Shown here piece by piece: positions 45,583 through 57,993 of a stretch of DNA of 64,000 nucleotides (within the stretch, counting starts at the first letter, position 1; each line of letters opens with the position of its first letter). The notes beneath the pieces were generated by a model, which did not search any database, was not told the origin of the DNA, and saw only the letters and a list, made by a program, of their open reading frames with translations. The translations under genes and the position numbers were made by a program. Source of the stretch: Ziziphus jujuba (lineage: Eukaryota > Streptophyta > Magnoliopsida > Rosales > Rhamnaceae); contig NC_083387.1 in NCBI RefSeq assembly GCF_031755915.1, forward strand, positions 19,365,001-19,429,000, read 5' to 3'.

Positions 45583-46941
45583 TTCTTCAAAATATATATT
45601 TAACTATAATAAAAATATTAATATTTAACAAATCTATATACATAGTCTATTCGATTCAGCTTAATTTTTATCAAAAACTTGTCCAAACTAGATCAAATCC
45701 AACCCATTCAGTTTGATCAGTTCGGACTTGTTTATGCCTACCCATTGGGCTTGTATTTTGATTACGTAATGGTAAGCAATTTCCATATTCTAAAAAACTT
45801 TCACTAATTTTTAAAATTTCTCAAAGTAAACAATTCATTGTTAAAGAAGAAGATGAAGAAGAAACCAATTAATGAAATTTTGAAGCAATACTGAACTTAT
45901 GAAATTATGCAAAGATTAAACTTAACAATCATTCCCTAAAACATAAGGAATTCATCAATCCATAATCAATAGCAGATATTCTCATCCAAATACAAATAAT
46001 CTTGTGATATTTACTTGCTGAGAGGATAGTTAGAAGAAACCGAGGCCTTGCTTTGACTTGTTTACGCGGCCAAGGGGTACTAATGATTGAACCGTCAAAT
46101 TTCTTTTTATAAGATGCAATGTTAGGAACACACGTATTTCAACTGGAAGCTCCAAGCCTCAGTTAGAAATGCCCCTTCATTTTGTAGATTAAGTAGGTAT
46201 ATCAAAGATAATACAAGGTTGGCTATGACCTTGATGACAAAACAAAACAGCTGTAATCTGTAAGATCCAGTGAAATCAAGGTATTACCAGATGATCATTA
46301 TGAACTGAATGAGACGTCAAAAACTTGAAGACACAGTCCATTCTGTTCCAGGATTTGATTGCGGAAATGCTGCAAAGATTGTCAGCTGTTAATAGCAATA
46401 AAACATGAGTTTTAGTACCCATGCAGAGTTATAGACAAATGGTACAGCCAAAAATCAGCCCCTACTGTTACTGCAATACTTATCAAACTATGAAACTTTT
46501 TCCACCAATTTTTTTTTTTATTTGGATTTTTTCCACCGTTTTGTAAGATAAGAAGGTTGCATTGAGCATCTCAGAGATCCAATTATTTCCTTCTATCTAA
46601 CATTGCATATAGGCCAGAGGATTCATGCTCGAATTCGATAGTGGCTCTTACTATGATTATCCTATTTAGCAGATTTTAATAAACATTGACACGAGTCATC
46701 ATATACCCATCCATTATGAAAGTGTCATTCACGTTACTAGCTTTGTATCTAATAGAAACATAAAAATCTCAAAAATTCATCATACTTCAGCGAGACAACA
46801 AACAAAATGTAGTTTAGAAGAAAGTTGAAGCGGATGTGGGAGACTAGAACCTAAATCTCATCAATTTTGGATTAATTTGATCACAAGATACAGGACATGG
46901 GGATAGTCGCCATCTAATTTACATTTTTGGTCAGTATTCAA

Positions 46942-46977
<36 letters not shown>

Positions 46978-47059
46978 ATGAAATAGCAAGATATCAGAAT
47001 GTAAGCAGAAACCTTGACCTTTGCCAAAATTGGGTGGAGATGACAAGCAGAAGTCGTCA
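45583..47059. other. 3' flank of the nucleotide-sugar transporter
   Basis: Should hold the transporter 3' UTR (minus strand). A long (TA)n tract lies at 46947-46976, only about 85 bases beyond the stop codon. Between 46020 and 46400 the composition is less AT-rich, which would fit an additional 3' UTR exon, but I see no coding evidence. Confidence 0.4.
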
Positions 47060-49520
47060 CTATCTTTGCAGCTTACCAATTGAGTGTAAATAAACTGAAA
47101 CTGAGACAACACTGGACGAAGAAAGAAACACAGTAAAGATACATGATATACATATGTACATGTATATGTATACGTATATATATATACATATATGTTGGAA
47201 AAATAACAATTCATGCCTCAAATGGCCTTAATGCTGTTTAACCCTAGCGGCATCATAAGAAAGGAAATAAATGTGCAGTTTGAGATTATGTGTTGAACAA
47301 AAATAATCGGAACCATCAAACCTAATTGCTAGTTTTTAATTGTTACATCATTTGATTTAAGTTGATTTTGGCCAGTCTAGTCCTGAAATTATATGATTTA
47401 AATTGATTGATAAGGAAGCAACATTAAGCAACATTCCACGTGAGCAGAGGACTTACATCGAGCCAAGGAAAAAGGCAAGAGAGAGATGAAAGCCAAAAAG
47501 AAACAGAGAAACGACTGCTGTTAGAAGCATAGCCACTGAAGTAGAGTAGACCTGCAACATGCAGTGAAGCTAAGTAAAGATTGGAACTTTCCTCTGTAAA
47601 ATAATACTCAAGCTGAGAAGCCAACTCACTAAGTCTAACATAATTTTAATAGCTAAAATCAAATAATTTGCATATAATGAACATTATCAATCCATGACCA
47701 AGCTAGCAGGGAAAAAAGTACAAACAAAGGAATTGTAGCTTTACTAATAATCATCATGCTCAGCTTGGTAACATATAACAGCTAAGTGTCGGTTTTGGTA
47801 ACAAGTTTATTTTTGGTGTATTAAGCTTTCAGTTTTTCTTTAAAGCTTTTACTTAAGTTATGTTTGATTGATAGTTTAATCAAATGATAAGTAGATATTT
47901 TCACCTGATTACCAGCTTAAGAAAAAAACATAAACACAAAATTGAAAACCATGTCAATCTGTTTCTAATTTTGTGTATATATATTTATATATATTTTATT
48001 TTATTATTTTCATTCAAAGCTTATAACTAGGTAAGAATGTCTAACCAACATTTGAAGAGAATGCATTAATCCTAAAGAGATAGAGTAAAAGCCATATGAA
48101 AAAGCGTAAAAGGACAAACAACTTCTACCAAATGAGCTCTAACAGATCTTAATTAATGAAAATAACATTTCATCATAAACCAAATATATATACATATATA
48201 TATATTGGTGAAAGCCTAAAAGATTTTCATTAAAGCCTTAACACGACATATTCCATAAGAAAAAAAAATTTCTTCATGCAAATTCCATGATTGTTTTAAA
48301 GATAATCTTTTTACAAGTTCCATCATTGATAAAACATAGAAGTTATAGCTCGCCACCCTCAGGAATCCTATGCAAGGAAAAGAAATATGCAAGATGTTGA
48401 TACCAACAAATTTAATTAGTGCAGTGGAAAACTTATGAACTCATCCCTAAAAAGAATCCAAATAATTCCTAAATAAATTAAGCAAAATTAAAGGAAAAAT
48501 GTATCAGTGATATGCCCAAGCATAGATATGATTGTAGCACACAAGTATTGCAATAGGCTAGATGCAAGTGAATATACATTAATAATGCATAGCCATTTAA
48601 GAAGTCATGCTTCCATTTCTTACCTTAACGATATTGTCAGCATATTTCATAACCATTGAAACAGCAATACCACTGTAAAAAAGGCAAAACTGATAATATA
48701 TTATATTGAATCCAAGCAGCAAAAGTAAGACAAACAAACAGATAAAAAATTATCCATTATGGAAAGATCAAGTGTCTCAAATTAATGCCGGAGTTCAAAT
48801 AGAAACTATTTGCAATTTCTGCATGCTATATAAATTGTGATTTTGAGAATAACTTTATTAACTATCAAAGAGAAGTTCTATGTTAAAGGGTGAATTTAAT
48901 ATAATTAACTACAACAGAGATATAAATAAAGTTTTAAGATGAAAGAGACTATGCAAGATTAAGTGACCCTTGTCGCATATGTCAGCTAGATTATATAATT
49001 TACTAAAGAAGCAAAGCTCTTCAGTGGTACATAGCGAGAAGTTTGAATAATCTTGATTAATTCTGCTAGAGCTGTATGGTGGCAGTCTTTTACAATTCGT
49101 TAGTCTCAAGATTAATCCTTATCTTTTTCAAACATTTTAAACAATTCAATTTTATTCACAAATTTCTATAAAGTTTAATTATTTGTGTTATTATCCATAA
49201 TATTAATATTGTTTTCAAAATAAACATATATGAGTTAACGGATATAATGGACATGTCAAAGAAGCAGTTTTTCATAACAACTGATTCATTAGAATACCAA
49301 TGGCAAGTCAACCAAAGAATTCAATCCCATTCTACTTTAAGGATTTATTTATTATGTACATAGTTTTAATCGTTACAAAATCAAACTTACAAGTACTTAA
49401 TAGCTCAAGGGAATTTAATGTTACAAAATCAAACTATGTAGACATATCTATAATCAAAATGCATATACATAATACACATAAATAAACTATAAAATCAAAT
49501 AAAGTACCAAATGCATAAAA

Positions 49521-49563
<43 letters not shown>

Positions 49564-52500
49564 ATAGACATATAAAGATAAAAAAAATTAAGTTTGTCTT
49601 TAATTTGGTTTAGTTCAAAATTTTTCCCCCATACACTTAAACCAAGCCAACCCAGGCAAATTCCAGTGCTTTTCCCATTACACTGCTATGAAGTATGCAA
49701 CAAGCAGAAAAAAGAGAGATGAGTCATTTTTGCCTAACTAATGTATAATTACCAACCACCTATACAACAAAATATGCAGTTTTGAATTCATAATTATGCA
49801 GCCCAATATTTGAACCTATTCTAAGATATTACCATGCAATTTTATCCTTCTACAAATTAATATGATAGTCACAAAATTACTTCCATATAACAATCAATTA
49901 CATTGCTATAGGAGAGGACTGCAATACCTGAGAGCATGATTTATTAGGATAGACAATGGTAAGTAAGGAGCTATTGATAAACTGATGAAGCTGGAAATGA
50001 TAAGTACCTGAGCGCATGGTTGAGAATCATTAATACAGTAATAAATGAGTACCCATGGAAGAATCCCCTGAAGAAAGAACAATTACATATTAAATGGAGA
50101 GATCATCTGAGCATATATATAACTGTGATATTTGCAATATAGTAAGTAAAAAAAATATAATTTCTTTGAAAGGCATTACAGATTTTTTAGATATGGTCTC
50201 AGCAAAACAGAAGAAAATAAATCAGTAAATCAAAATGAGAAATAGAAAGAAAACTTGAAATTACTTGTTCATCACAGCATCAAAATCTTGAATCAGAATA
50301 GCAACCGCATTGAATGCCATGCCAAAGACATACAACCAGAAGTTTTGCACATTTATATTCCTTGAAGGACGCTTTTTGATTATAGCCTACCAAAAAATAA
50401 AACAAGTTTATTGACAACTTATAATCTAGAGCACTTGATCGAAACTCCCCCCACCACACACACACACACCCCCAACCGGCCCCTCCTTTTTTTTTTTTTT
50501 GTTTCTTTTTTTTTGGCAACAAAACTTTCACCCCTTTTTTTGTAATGGCGGTCTGCATGTCCAGAATCACTTTTTTCTAAAGCCTTTGAAATTAATCCCA
50601 CCCCAAAGTTTTATCAAATTAAGTAAGCTAGGGAGATGATTTGAATGATTAACAATGTTTTAAACATGAGCAATACAGCAGATTCTGCAATAGAAATTCA
50701 CCTCAGTATAAACTCCTGCAAAACCACTTAAAAGTGCCATGACCTGCAAAGATGGTACTCACATAGGATAACAACTGTATAAGCCTACAATATAAGTAAA
50801 ATTGTATGTAGAATAAGAGCATAAAAAATTTCAACTTACAATGGCCATTATCCAACCTTGAAAAGGAGTTTGAAGAACATGATCAGAACTGCAGAAATGA
50901 AAATCCATTAATCTAATGTAATGATTAAGTTGTAGGAAATAGCTCTCATTACCCCTACTCATAGTGACAACTGCATTGAGATGATGTCAGATCTAAAAAA
51001 TAGCATTGAGAACATATAACATATTAGGGACCTAAAACTCCTCGTTAGTTATTTAATTAGTTCAGAACCAGTCAGAGAGAATCAAAAACATCTACATATG
51101 CCCCTGAGTTTGTAGAATTCATGAGGTAGCCCAAAACAAATCTACAAGGCTGATATGCGTAGTTGACTAACATGAGTACTTAGAGAGAAATTCTGCATCA
51201 ATTCAATCACAAGATACAACTAAATGATATGGTGGTAGTGGCTCTTACTTTGAGTTCAGTTGTGCCGTTGTGCATCCAGCACATAGCAGAATAAAAGCTG
51301 CCCACTGAATCTCACTTAACCTGTAGTAAGATAAAATAAGAACACAGATCTGTAACAAATTTACAAGGTCCTTTATGTCTGTCTAAATCTTCAATGCCAA
51401 AAAATAAAAAATAAACAATCAGTCGTCTTCATCAAGCTCCATCCTCAGAAACACATAAAGTAGATTATATCATAGTTACTTGGAACATTACTCTTTTTTA
51501 AAATTCCCTCAGGTATTGTAATTGCTCATTTGTGAACCTTTCTATTCCTATTCATTTCGGCATGTTTTCTTCCCTTATTAGCTTTATTTTTATTATATTT
51601 TATTTTATTTTTTCTAGAGGAGCAATATCAACTAGAATATAAACACAGATTATATGGAACTAACACGATTTTTCTTCACCAACTATCCCACATATGAGAT
51701 GCAGGAAACATATTATTCTCAGGCATGAAATCCACCATAAATAATGAAGACTACTTACTTTTTCTTGAGTATAATCCTGTACAATACACCAGTACTGATA
51801 ATATTCAAGTTCTTCAGTATCTGATAACCCGGAGCATCCACATAAGCAAAGATGTAATACTGCGATATAAGAATATAGAGATGGAATCAAATTTTGGTTT
51901 GGGTGGGGGGGAGACTAAAATTACTAGAAAAAATCAAACCAGCGAAACTCACCTGAAGCAAATTTTTCACAAGATAAAGCAACGCAGGAATGGGGTAAAC
52001 AATAACTTCATCAAGAGTTGTACTCAACCTAGTAAGGCGGCAAGATACTTGGTAAGTAATAGACATTATATGAATATTCTTTTTAAGTTTATTTCATATG
52101 AAAGTGTAGAATTCCAGCAAACACATAATTCCACTGCAATCTAAAAAGATTATCTATTCCGAAAGTGTTTGTACATGCTATGATGAATGACATATGTACT
52201 AAATAATCAGAAACAATATAGCCTGGAAGTAGAATTTTACTGTCCTCCACAATCAATTCAATTGTGATAATAAACCAACAACAACTTAGAAAACCATTAA
52301 TCATCTGCTAAGGAATTAAAAGGAAAAAAAATTCAAGAAGAAAACAGATAAGATACCGAATAACAACCTGTTATCTTCAGTGACACCTTCATTATTCCAG
52401 ATCCTTCCCAAGGCTGCAAGCGATAATGCACATTTCAAACTCTCCACCTAAATTCCCAAAACACAAAAAACCCAAACACCCATTTAACATATACACATCA

Positions 52501-53033
52501 AAGTTTAAATCAAATTTCAGATTGGCAATAGGGGTTAAAGCCCACATTGCACTTCAATTTGAGGAGTAATGCTAAATTCCTCACCATAAAATTAGCGGTG
52601 GTAACACTATATTCGTACTTGCCAGCTCTTTTGGACCACACAATCAGAATTGCTTGCGAACTCGTAAGAATAGTCAACGCAAGAGTCACGATTGACCTTT
52701 AACATTGCCAAAATTTCATTCTGATTGCAATTGATATCATTTAAAAAAGAAATGAATGAAAATTAGAAAAAGAAAAAAGGAAATAATACAATCCGTACTT
52801 GCGTTTCCACTTGGAGCGCTCTACTGGACTCCCTCCCAAGCTTCCCGCTACATTGCTCACTGCCACACCCCCAAAATCAGTGGCCCAAAAATAAAGAATT
52901 AAAAAAATAATAATAATAAAAATTAAAAAAAAAAAAAAAAAAAAAAAACTACCAGAAAGAGATTTTCCCCGCAAGTTCTCAATATCTTCAGCAACTGAAT
53001 CCCCATTGTTATCCTGAATTGAGATTTTCATAG

Positions 53034-53071
<38 letters not shown>

Positions 53072-53169
53072 AAAAAAAATTAAATAAATAAATAAAAAAG
53101 AAGCTAAGAGAAGAGTATTGATTGTGAAAGGGCGAGTACCTGGTCGTCTTTGATTTTCCTATACTCCAT
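47060..53169 (-). CDS. CMP-sialic-acid-transporter-like nucleotide-sugar transporter, 15 exons, 353 aa
   Basis: Exons (minus): 53169-53140, 53013-52953, 52859-52799, 52696-52585, 52447-52368, 52028-51953, 51859-51759, 51320-51249, 50888-50840, 50743-50702, 50386-50265, 50067-50008, 48672-48624, 47551-47457, 47111-47060. All junctions are GT/AG and stay in phase (1062 nt including TAG). The protein starts MEYRKIKDDQDNNGDSV, a cytosolic acidic tail. It then has the family blocks VTLALTILTSSQAILIVWSK, KYEYSVTTANF, DAPGYQILKNLNIISTGV, KLSEIQWAAFILLCAGCTTA, GFAGVYTEAIIKKRPSRNIN, NFWLYVFGM, NHALSGIAVSMVMKYADNIV, KVYSTSVAMLLTAVVS and LAFFLGSIVVSVSVYLHS. This matches the plant CMP-sialic acid transporter-like branch of the nucleotide-sugar transporters (about ten membrane helices, Golgi). 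The real substrate in plants is unsettled; CMP-linked or UDP-linked sugars are candidates. The longest intron (between exons 12 and 13) holds an exon-like relic. No defects seen. Confidence 0.95.
49927..49975 (-). other. Exon-12-like relic in intron 12 of the transporter
   Basis: On the minus strand this reads ...ATCCTAATAAATCATGCTCTCAG followed by GTATTG. Exon 12 ends ATTCTCAACCATGCGCTCAG followed by GTACTT. Both encode versions of IL(x)NHALS before a donor site. Upstream similarity fades and frames break. It looks like a duplicated and decaying copy of exon 12's 3' end that keeps a usable donor. Confidence 0.5.
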
Positions 53170-53809
53170 TTGTCACAAACCACAGGATCTTCTTTGTCTC
53201 TCAGCACTGAGAGTAAATTAGAAAATGAGGGAAATTCTTGTGCTATTTTTCTCTCAGATCTCAAACAAACCGCCACTCGTCCATGCAGTACTGCCACCGT
53301 GAGTCATCCATCAGCCAAAAGATGCACAAGAGACAGAAACTGAGAGTGGGTCTGTTAACGATCCGTGGTTTTTCGATTCACTATTCGTTTCCATTATGGG
53401 CCTAGAATGGGCCGAACGATATGCTAATGAATTGACTGGGCCAGTATTTGTGCAAAAATCTCTCGGTTTAAATTTCTATCTCAGTTGCAGAAACTAGGCA
53501 TTGACCACAATCGCCAGATCCTATTCCTATGGTGGACCACCGGCCGGCGGCTTTTTTTCTTTTTATAAATTCTGTTTCTACCATTTTTCTTTTTTTAAAG
53601 GAAAATACCTAAACTAAAGTGTGCTTTTTCATAAAAACACAAACCATTTTATTTCTCACTCTCTCTCACCCTCTTAGTATAACTGACTTTGCTTGGCTAC
53701 TTGTCTCTCACACTAAAACTAACCTTGCCTCACTCTCTCATACTCTTCGCTCTCTCCCTCAGTCTCTGGCTCTCTCGCTCTCTTTCTCTCTTAGTCTCTC
53801 TAATTCTCA
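53170..53809. promoter_or_regulatory. Shared upstream region of two divergent genes
   Basis: About 640 bases separate the transporter start codon (minus) from the small hydrophobic ORF (plus). The transporter side includes CT/GA-rich leader sequence near 53200-53340. The plus side has repeated CTCTC blocks (53653-53805), typical of a plant 5' leader, just before ATG 53810. I see no unambiguous TATA box. Confidence 0.4.
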
Positions 53810-54145
53810 ATGGCAATGGCTCAGATAGCTTTGTTCGTGCTATCTGTGCTTGCCTTTAAGGCATACATTCTATTTGAATTGGCGATGACAACCATTTCCT
53901 ACTATATACTATGTGCGGTGATGGCCTTTAGCGGAGGGTCAACCTTCAATTTACTTGCTCCAGCTATATCACCCCTTTCACAAGCTGCTATGGTAACCAT
54001 GTGTCTGCTTTCATCTGAAATGAGTGTAACTACGCTCATCTTCAGCATCGGAATGGCTCTGTTTAAGCTTCTGCATCTCTCCCAAAGTCTTTGCGTGAAG
54101 CCAAACGAAGACTGGCTAAAAACTTATTTTGCTTCTAATTGTTAA
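53810..54145 (+). CDS. Small unrecognised hydrophobic protein
   Basis: 111 codons from ATGGCAATGGCTCAG. The protein begins MAMAQIALFVLSVLAFKAYI and has three or four hydrophobic stretches (about residues 5-22, 28-50, 58-78 and 80-93), then a short polar tail ending in Cys. The CT-rich leader before the ATG and codon use better than in surrounding DNA make a real gene plausible. A second hydrophobic frame follows 23 bases later. Small multi-pass proteins like this occur in plants, but I recognise no family. Confidence 0.4.
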   Translation: MAMAQIALFVLSVLAFKAYILFELAMTTISYYILCAVMAFSGGSTFNLLAPAISPLSQAAMVTMCLLSSEMSVTTLIFSIGMALFKLLHLSQSLCVKPNEDWLKTYFASNC

Positions 54146-54168
54146 TTTTCCTTTGATTGTCCATCATC

Positions 54169-54339
54169 ATGCTGACCGTGGTGTATGTTACAATAGCGAT
54201 GATGATTCTTGGTTCAGTCGAGACTTTTGGATCACCGATTGTATGTTGTTTTGCTATATTAACAGCAATGCTATGTGTCATGCTGATCCTTTATCACACA
54301 GGTAGATTTAAAAATATTAGCTTCACTCACATAGCCTAA
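54169..54339 (+). CDS. Second small hydrophobic frame after 53810-54145
   Basis: From ATG 54169 it reads MLTVVYVTIAMMILGSVETF, then a hydrophobic stretch and a basic tail. It is in another frame from the preceding ORF, so the pair could be one gene broken by an indel or joined by a short splice, or the second may be chance. Confidence 0.25.
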   Translation: MLTVVYVTIAMMILGSVETFGSPIVCCFAILTAMLCVMLILYHTGRFKNISFTHIA

Positions 54340-54354
54340 TGGTACATGAACAAG

Positions 54355-55920
54355 GGAAGTGTTAGACACAAAAAAACTTAATATACATAATAAACCTATA
54401 TTCTACTAGTTTAAGCTTGTGTGATTTGGTAATTCATAATGGTTAAGCCAAGATCCTAAAAATTTAAATTCGAATCTCACCGCTATCACATTACCAGCAA
54501 TTTAAGATAAGTTGACACGACCTAGGTTCGAATCCCACTTAAGGACCAAAAATGGTGTATCCTAGGAACCTAGGTTCAAATCCCACATAAAGACCAAAAA
54601 TGGCCTATCCTAGAAACCTAGGTACCCTTTTAAATAAGTTGACACTTGTAAGGACAAAAAATGACTTATCTTAGAAATCTAGGTTTAAGATAAGGTTCAA
54701 ATTCCATGCAAGGACAAAAAATGGCATATCATAGAAATCTAGGTTCGAATCCCACCATCATCATATTATCACCCACCATTTAAGATAAGTTGACTCACAT
54801 TATCACCCACCATTTAACATAAATTGACACTTATAAGGACCAAAGATGACCTAGAAACCTAAGTTCACATTACTACCCATTGAAGATAAGTTAGATACTT
54901 ATAAGGACAAAAAATGGCCTATCCTAAGTTCACATTACTATCCACTTAAGATAAGTTGACATTTGTAAGAATAAAAAATGGCTTATCCTCGAAATCTATG
55001 TTTAAATTCTACCACCATCACATTACCACCTACCATTTAAGATAAGTTGACACTTGTAAGGATAAAAATAGCCTGAGGGTCTACCACCATCATATTACCA
55101 TCCATTTAAGATAAGCTGATATTTAGGTTCACATTACCATCTATTTAAGATAAGTTGACACATGTAAGAACTAAAAATGGTCTATCTTAGGTTCACATTA
55201 CCACCCGTTTAAGATAAGTTGACACTTGTAAGGATAAAAAAATGGCATATCCTAGAAACTAGGTTCGAATCCCACCACCGTCACATTACCATCCATCATT
55301 TAAGATAAGTTGACACTTGTAAGAACAAAAATGGTCTAGAAACTTAGGTTCATATTACTATTCATTTAAGATAAGTTGACACTTGTAAGGACCAAAAATG
55401 GCCTAGAAACCGAGGTTTGTATTACCACCCACTTAACATAAGTTGACACTTGTAAGAATAAAAAATAGCCTATCTTAAAAACCTATGTTCGAATCCCACC
55501 ACCATCACATTACTACCCATTTAAGATAAATTGACACTTGTAAGGACCAAAATGGCCTGAAGGCCCACCACTGTCAGATTGCCATCTATTTAAGATAAGT
55601 TTACACTTGTAAGGACCAAAAATGGCTTGAGAGAGAATATTAGACTCAGAAAGCTTGATATATATAATAAACCCACATCCGATCAGTGGTAATTCATCAG
55701 GAGGCACATTCAAAATGTGTATCCCATTTAAGGAGTTGATATTTGTAAGGATAAAAAATGGCCTACAAGTGAGAGGAAATGTTTGACGCAAAAAGCTTGA
55801 TATACATAATGAACCCACATACTAGCTTAAGTTTTTGGGATCAATGGTAATTCATTAGGAAGCATATACGGAATCAGTGGTAATTCATCAAGAAACACAT
55901 TCAAAATGTATATCCTGTGC
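54355..55920 (+). repeat. Tandem array with tRNA-B-box-like motifs (SINE- or tRNA-related)
   Basis: The phrase TTTAAGATAAGTTGACACTTG plus AAGGACAAAAAATGGCC recurs about 15 times from 54508 to 55605 at 40-130 bp spacing. Between copies, AGGTTCGAATCCCAC (B-box-like) appears at about 54526, 54742 and 55262, with variants at 54467, 54569 and 55488. The array is bracketed by a flank repeated at 54355, 55645 and 55770 (AAAAAGCTTGATATACATAA ... GGTAATTCAT). The flank and units together look like a tRNA-related repeat that has been amplified internally. Confidence 0.8.
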
Positions 55921-56875
55921 TTATATAGCCTCTATGGTTTAACCTTCAAATGTGGTTTGCTAATGGCATTAGTAAGTTTGTTGATTGGACTGCTTGCGTA
56001 TTTCGTATTTGCTCTACTTTGGGATGATTAAGATTGATTGTAGGTTACTGTGGGAATTGTGGCAATTAGAAGGATCTTATGGGTTCTTTTGGTTTGTACA
56101 TTCCAATATTTGTCTTTCATTATCTGAACTTTTTTGTATTGTTTGTTGATTGCTATTCTATTTTTCAATTGTTAATTACTGAATTGATTGCTGAATAAAA
56201 GTACATTGTTCATTTGATTGTTCACTACGCTTAATTGTCAAAATTTTATAAACTTTGAATGGCTTGCTAAATTCTTAATGTTCTTTTTTACTTTAAGCAT
56301 TTTATATTGGCATATCCTTCAGTCTAAACTGCTCAAATCTCTTACTGCTTTCCTAATCTATTGGTGTAGAAAATAAATAATAGATTTAACAAACAAAACC
56401 CGTAATCATTGAACAGGGAACCTTCATTTACAAAGAGTATAAGGCTCTGGAATAATGTCTCATGCTTATAGGAAATTCATCTCTACTGGGTCAGAAAGGC
56501 AATCTCAGCTTTATAGGAAAAACGAAACGTAGCGTTTACAATGGTACTTAACTAAACAACAATCAAAATAAAGGTAGAAAAATAAAGCAACCTAACACCT
56601 AATTGAAATGATCAAATGAAATGATGCATTTGAAGTGACAGCGATCAAGCATTTCAAACATCCTTCTGCCTCACTTCTTAGCCATGCTCTTCTGGCTTCA
56701 TCATCTATGTTATGTAGACTATTTACTTCATCCTGCCATACTTGCATATGCTACTTGGCCATTGATAAATATACACCAACAAACGCTTCAAATAAGTGGA
56801 AAAGCTTAAGCAACTCATATTTTTTCCAAATCCAATACCCAAGTTTCTATAGATCAATATTCAATAATTCAATCA
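55921..56875. other. Intergenic DNA, no gene seen
   Basis: No supported gene. The 98-codon plus ORF at 56635-56931 runs into the start of solo LTR B and has no recognised motif. Confidence 0.45.
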
Positions 56876-57993
56876 TGATTAGAATCCGCTCGTGGCCGCA
56901 CAATCTACTACCCGCTGGAGTGCTGATCTAATACGGATGAAGTCTAGGCTGATCACTAGAACTCAGGCTAAAAGATTTAAAGACAATATGGTTATCTTCA
57001 TACAAGGAATTATTAATTCTTAAAAGGACTTGCTCATACCCAAAGATTCAAAGTATGTTTTACCCATTCAAGTGGTGGAGATTGATATGGACCCAGGTAG
57101 TTGTTTTAGTGCAAATATGGAATCCGGGGAGCATGGAATGGATCCAATACTTTATGGATTCAGTGAATATCATTAATAGGTTATGGAATCAAGCTAAGGT
57201 AGAATCAAAGGCAACCACAAATGGGAATAGTTGGCTGGTTTTGCTGTATTTGTTGCTGTCTTTATTGTAGTTTGTTGATTTGATATTTTCTCTTTATTCC
57301 AAGCAACGGCAACGTGTGAGACTCATAAATAATCCTATTTGGCATTCTACATGGCATATAGGAGCTGATTTGGAACCTTTGCCAGCTAGAATTTGATCAA
57401 AGATAGCTTAGTAGTCAAACTAGTAAACTAATTTCCTAATTTGATTTTGACTTTTTGTTTTAGGAAATTAGTCTTTTATTTGGTTTCTATTTATTTATTT
57501 GCTGGAAAAATTAACTTAGAAAAGTTATAATTTTATTATTTTCATTGTAAATTAATTAATTCCTAATTCAAAATTAAGAAATTAATTAATTAAAATTAGA
57601 ATTAGGAAAGGAATGGAATTTCTGCCACATTAGGAAATTGACAATGCTTGGCCGGTTTTGTCTTAGATTTTTACGGTTTATTGCTTTATGAATTTAACTT
57701 ATTCAAGGGTTATTTTTCAATGAGATTGCATCTTAAATATTATTCAGAAAATTAATTGTGAGATAGAACTCTTTAAGTTCTCTTTGAACTCTTAAAACAC
57801 CATTAGAGAGTAAATATTTTAGCTTTGACTTATCAATAGGACATCCATTACCTATTGTGGCATCTTCATTATACCAAAATTTCTAATCATAGGTTGGTTA
57901 GGGATTAAGGTTATCCCATAAGAACTTAAACTTAATTGAGATTCAGGTTAATATAATACGGGTTTAGGTGCGAGTAGACCTAGGTTTGTATCA
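56876..57993 (+). mobile_element. Solo LTR B, same family as 10887-12031, with 5-bp duplication AATCA
   Basis: Starts TGATTAGAATCCGCTCG and ends TAGGTTTGTATCA, 1118 bp. It is flanked by AATCA at 56871-56875 and 57994-57998. It aligns end to end with solo LTR A, including ACTCAGGCTAAAAGATTTAA (A: ACATAAGCTAAAAGATTCAA), GGAGCTGATTTGGA, AAACACCATTAGAGAGTAA, GACTTATCAATAGGACATCC and AATATAATACG. The first part encodes LITRTQAKRFKDN, matching the TRAxAKRF motif of gypsy polyprotein ends. The 57055-57270 ORF lies within it and is not a gene. Confidence 0.93.

Noticed and set aside
49300..49485. 61-codon ORF and other short ORFs inside transporter introns
   Set aside because: Opposite strand to the gene, no motif, AT-rich intron sequence.
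54520..55500. tRNA genes suggested by GGTTCGAATCCCAC
   Set aside because: No cloverleaf can be built around the motif; there is no acceptor stem and no anticodon arm at the right spacing.
57055..57270. 71-codon ORF
   Set aside because: Lies within solo LTR B; no conservation of the frame in LTR A.
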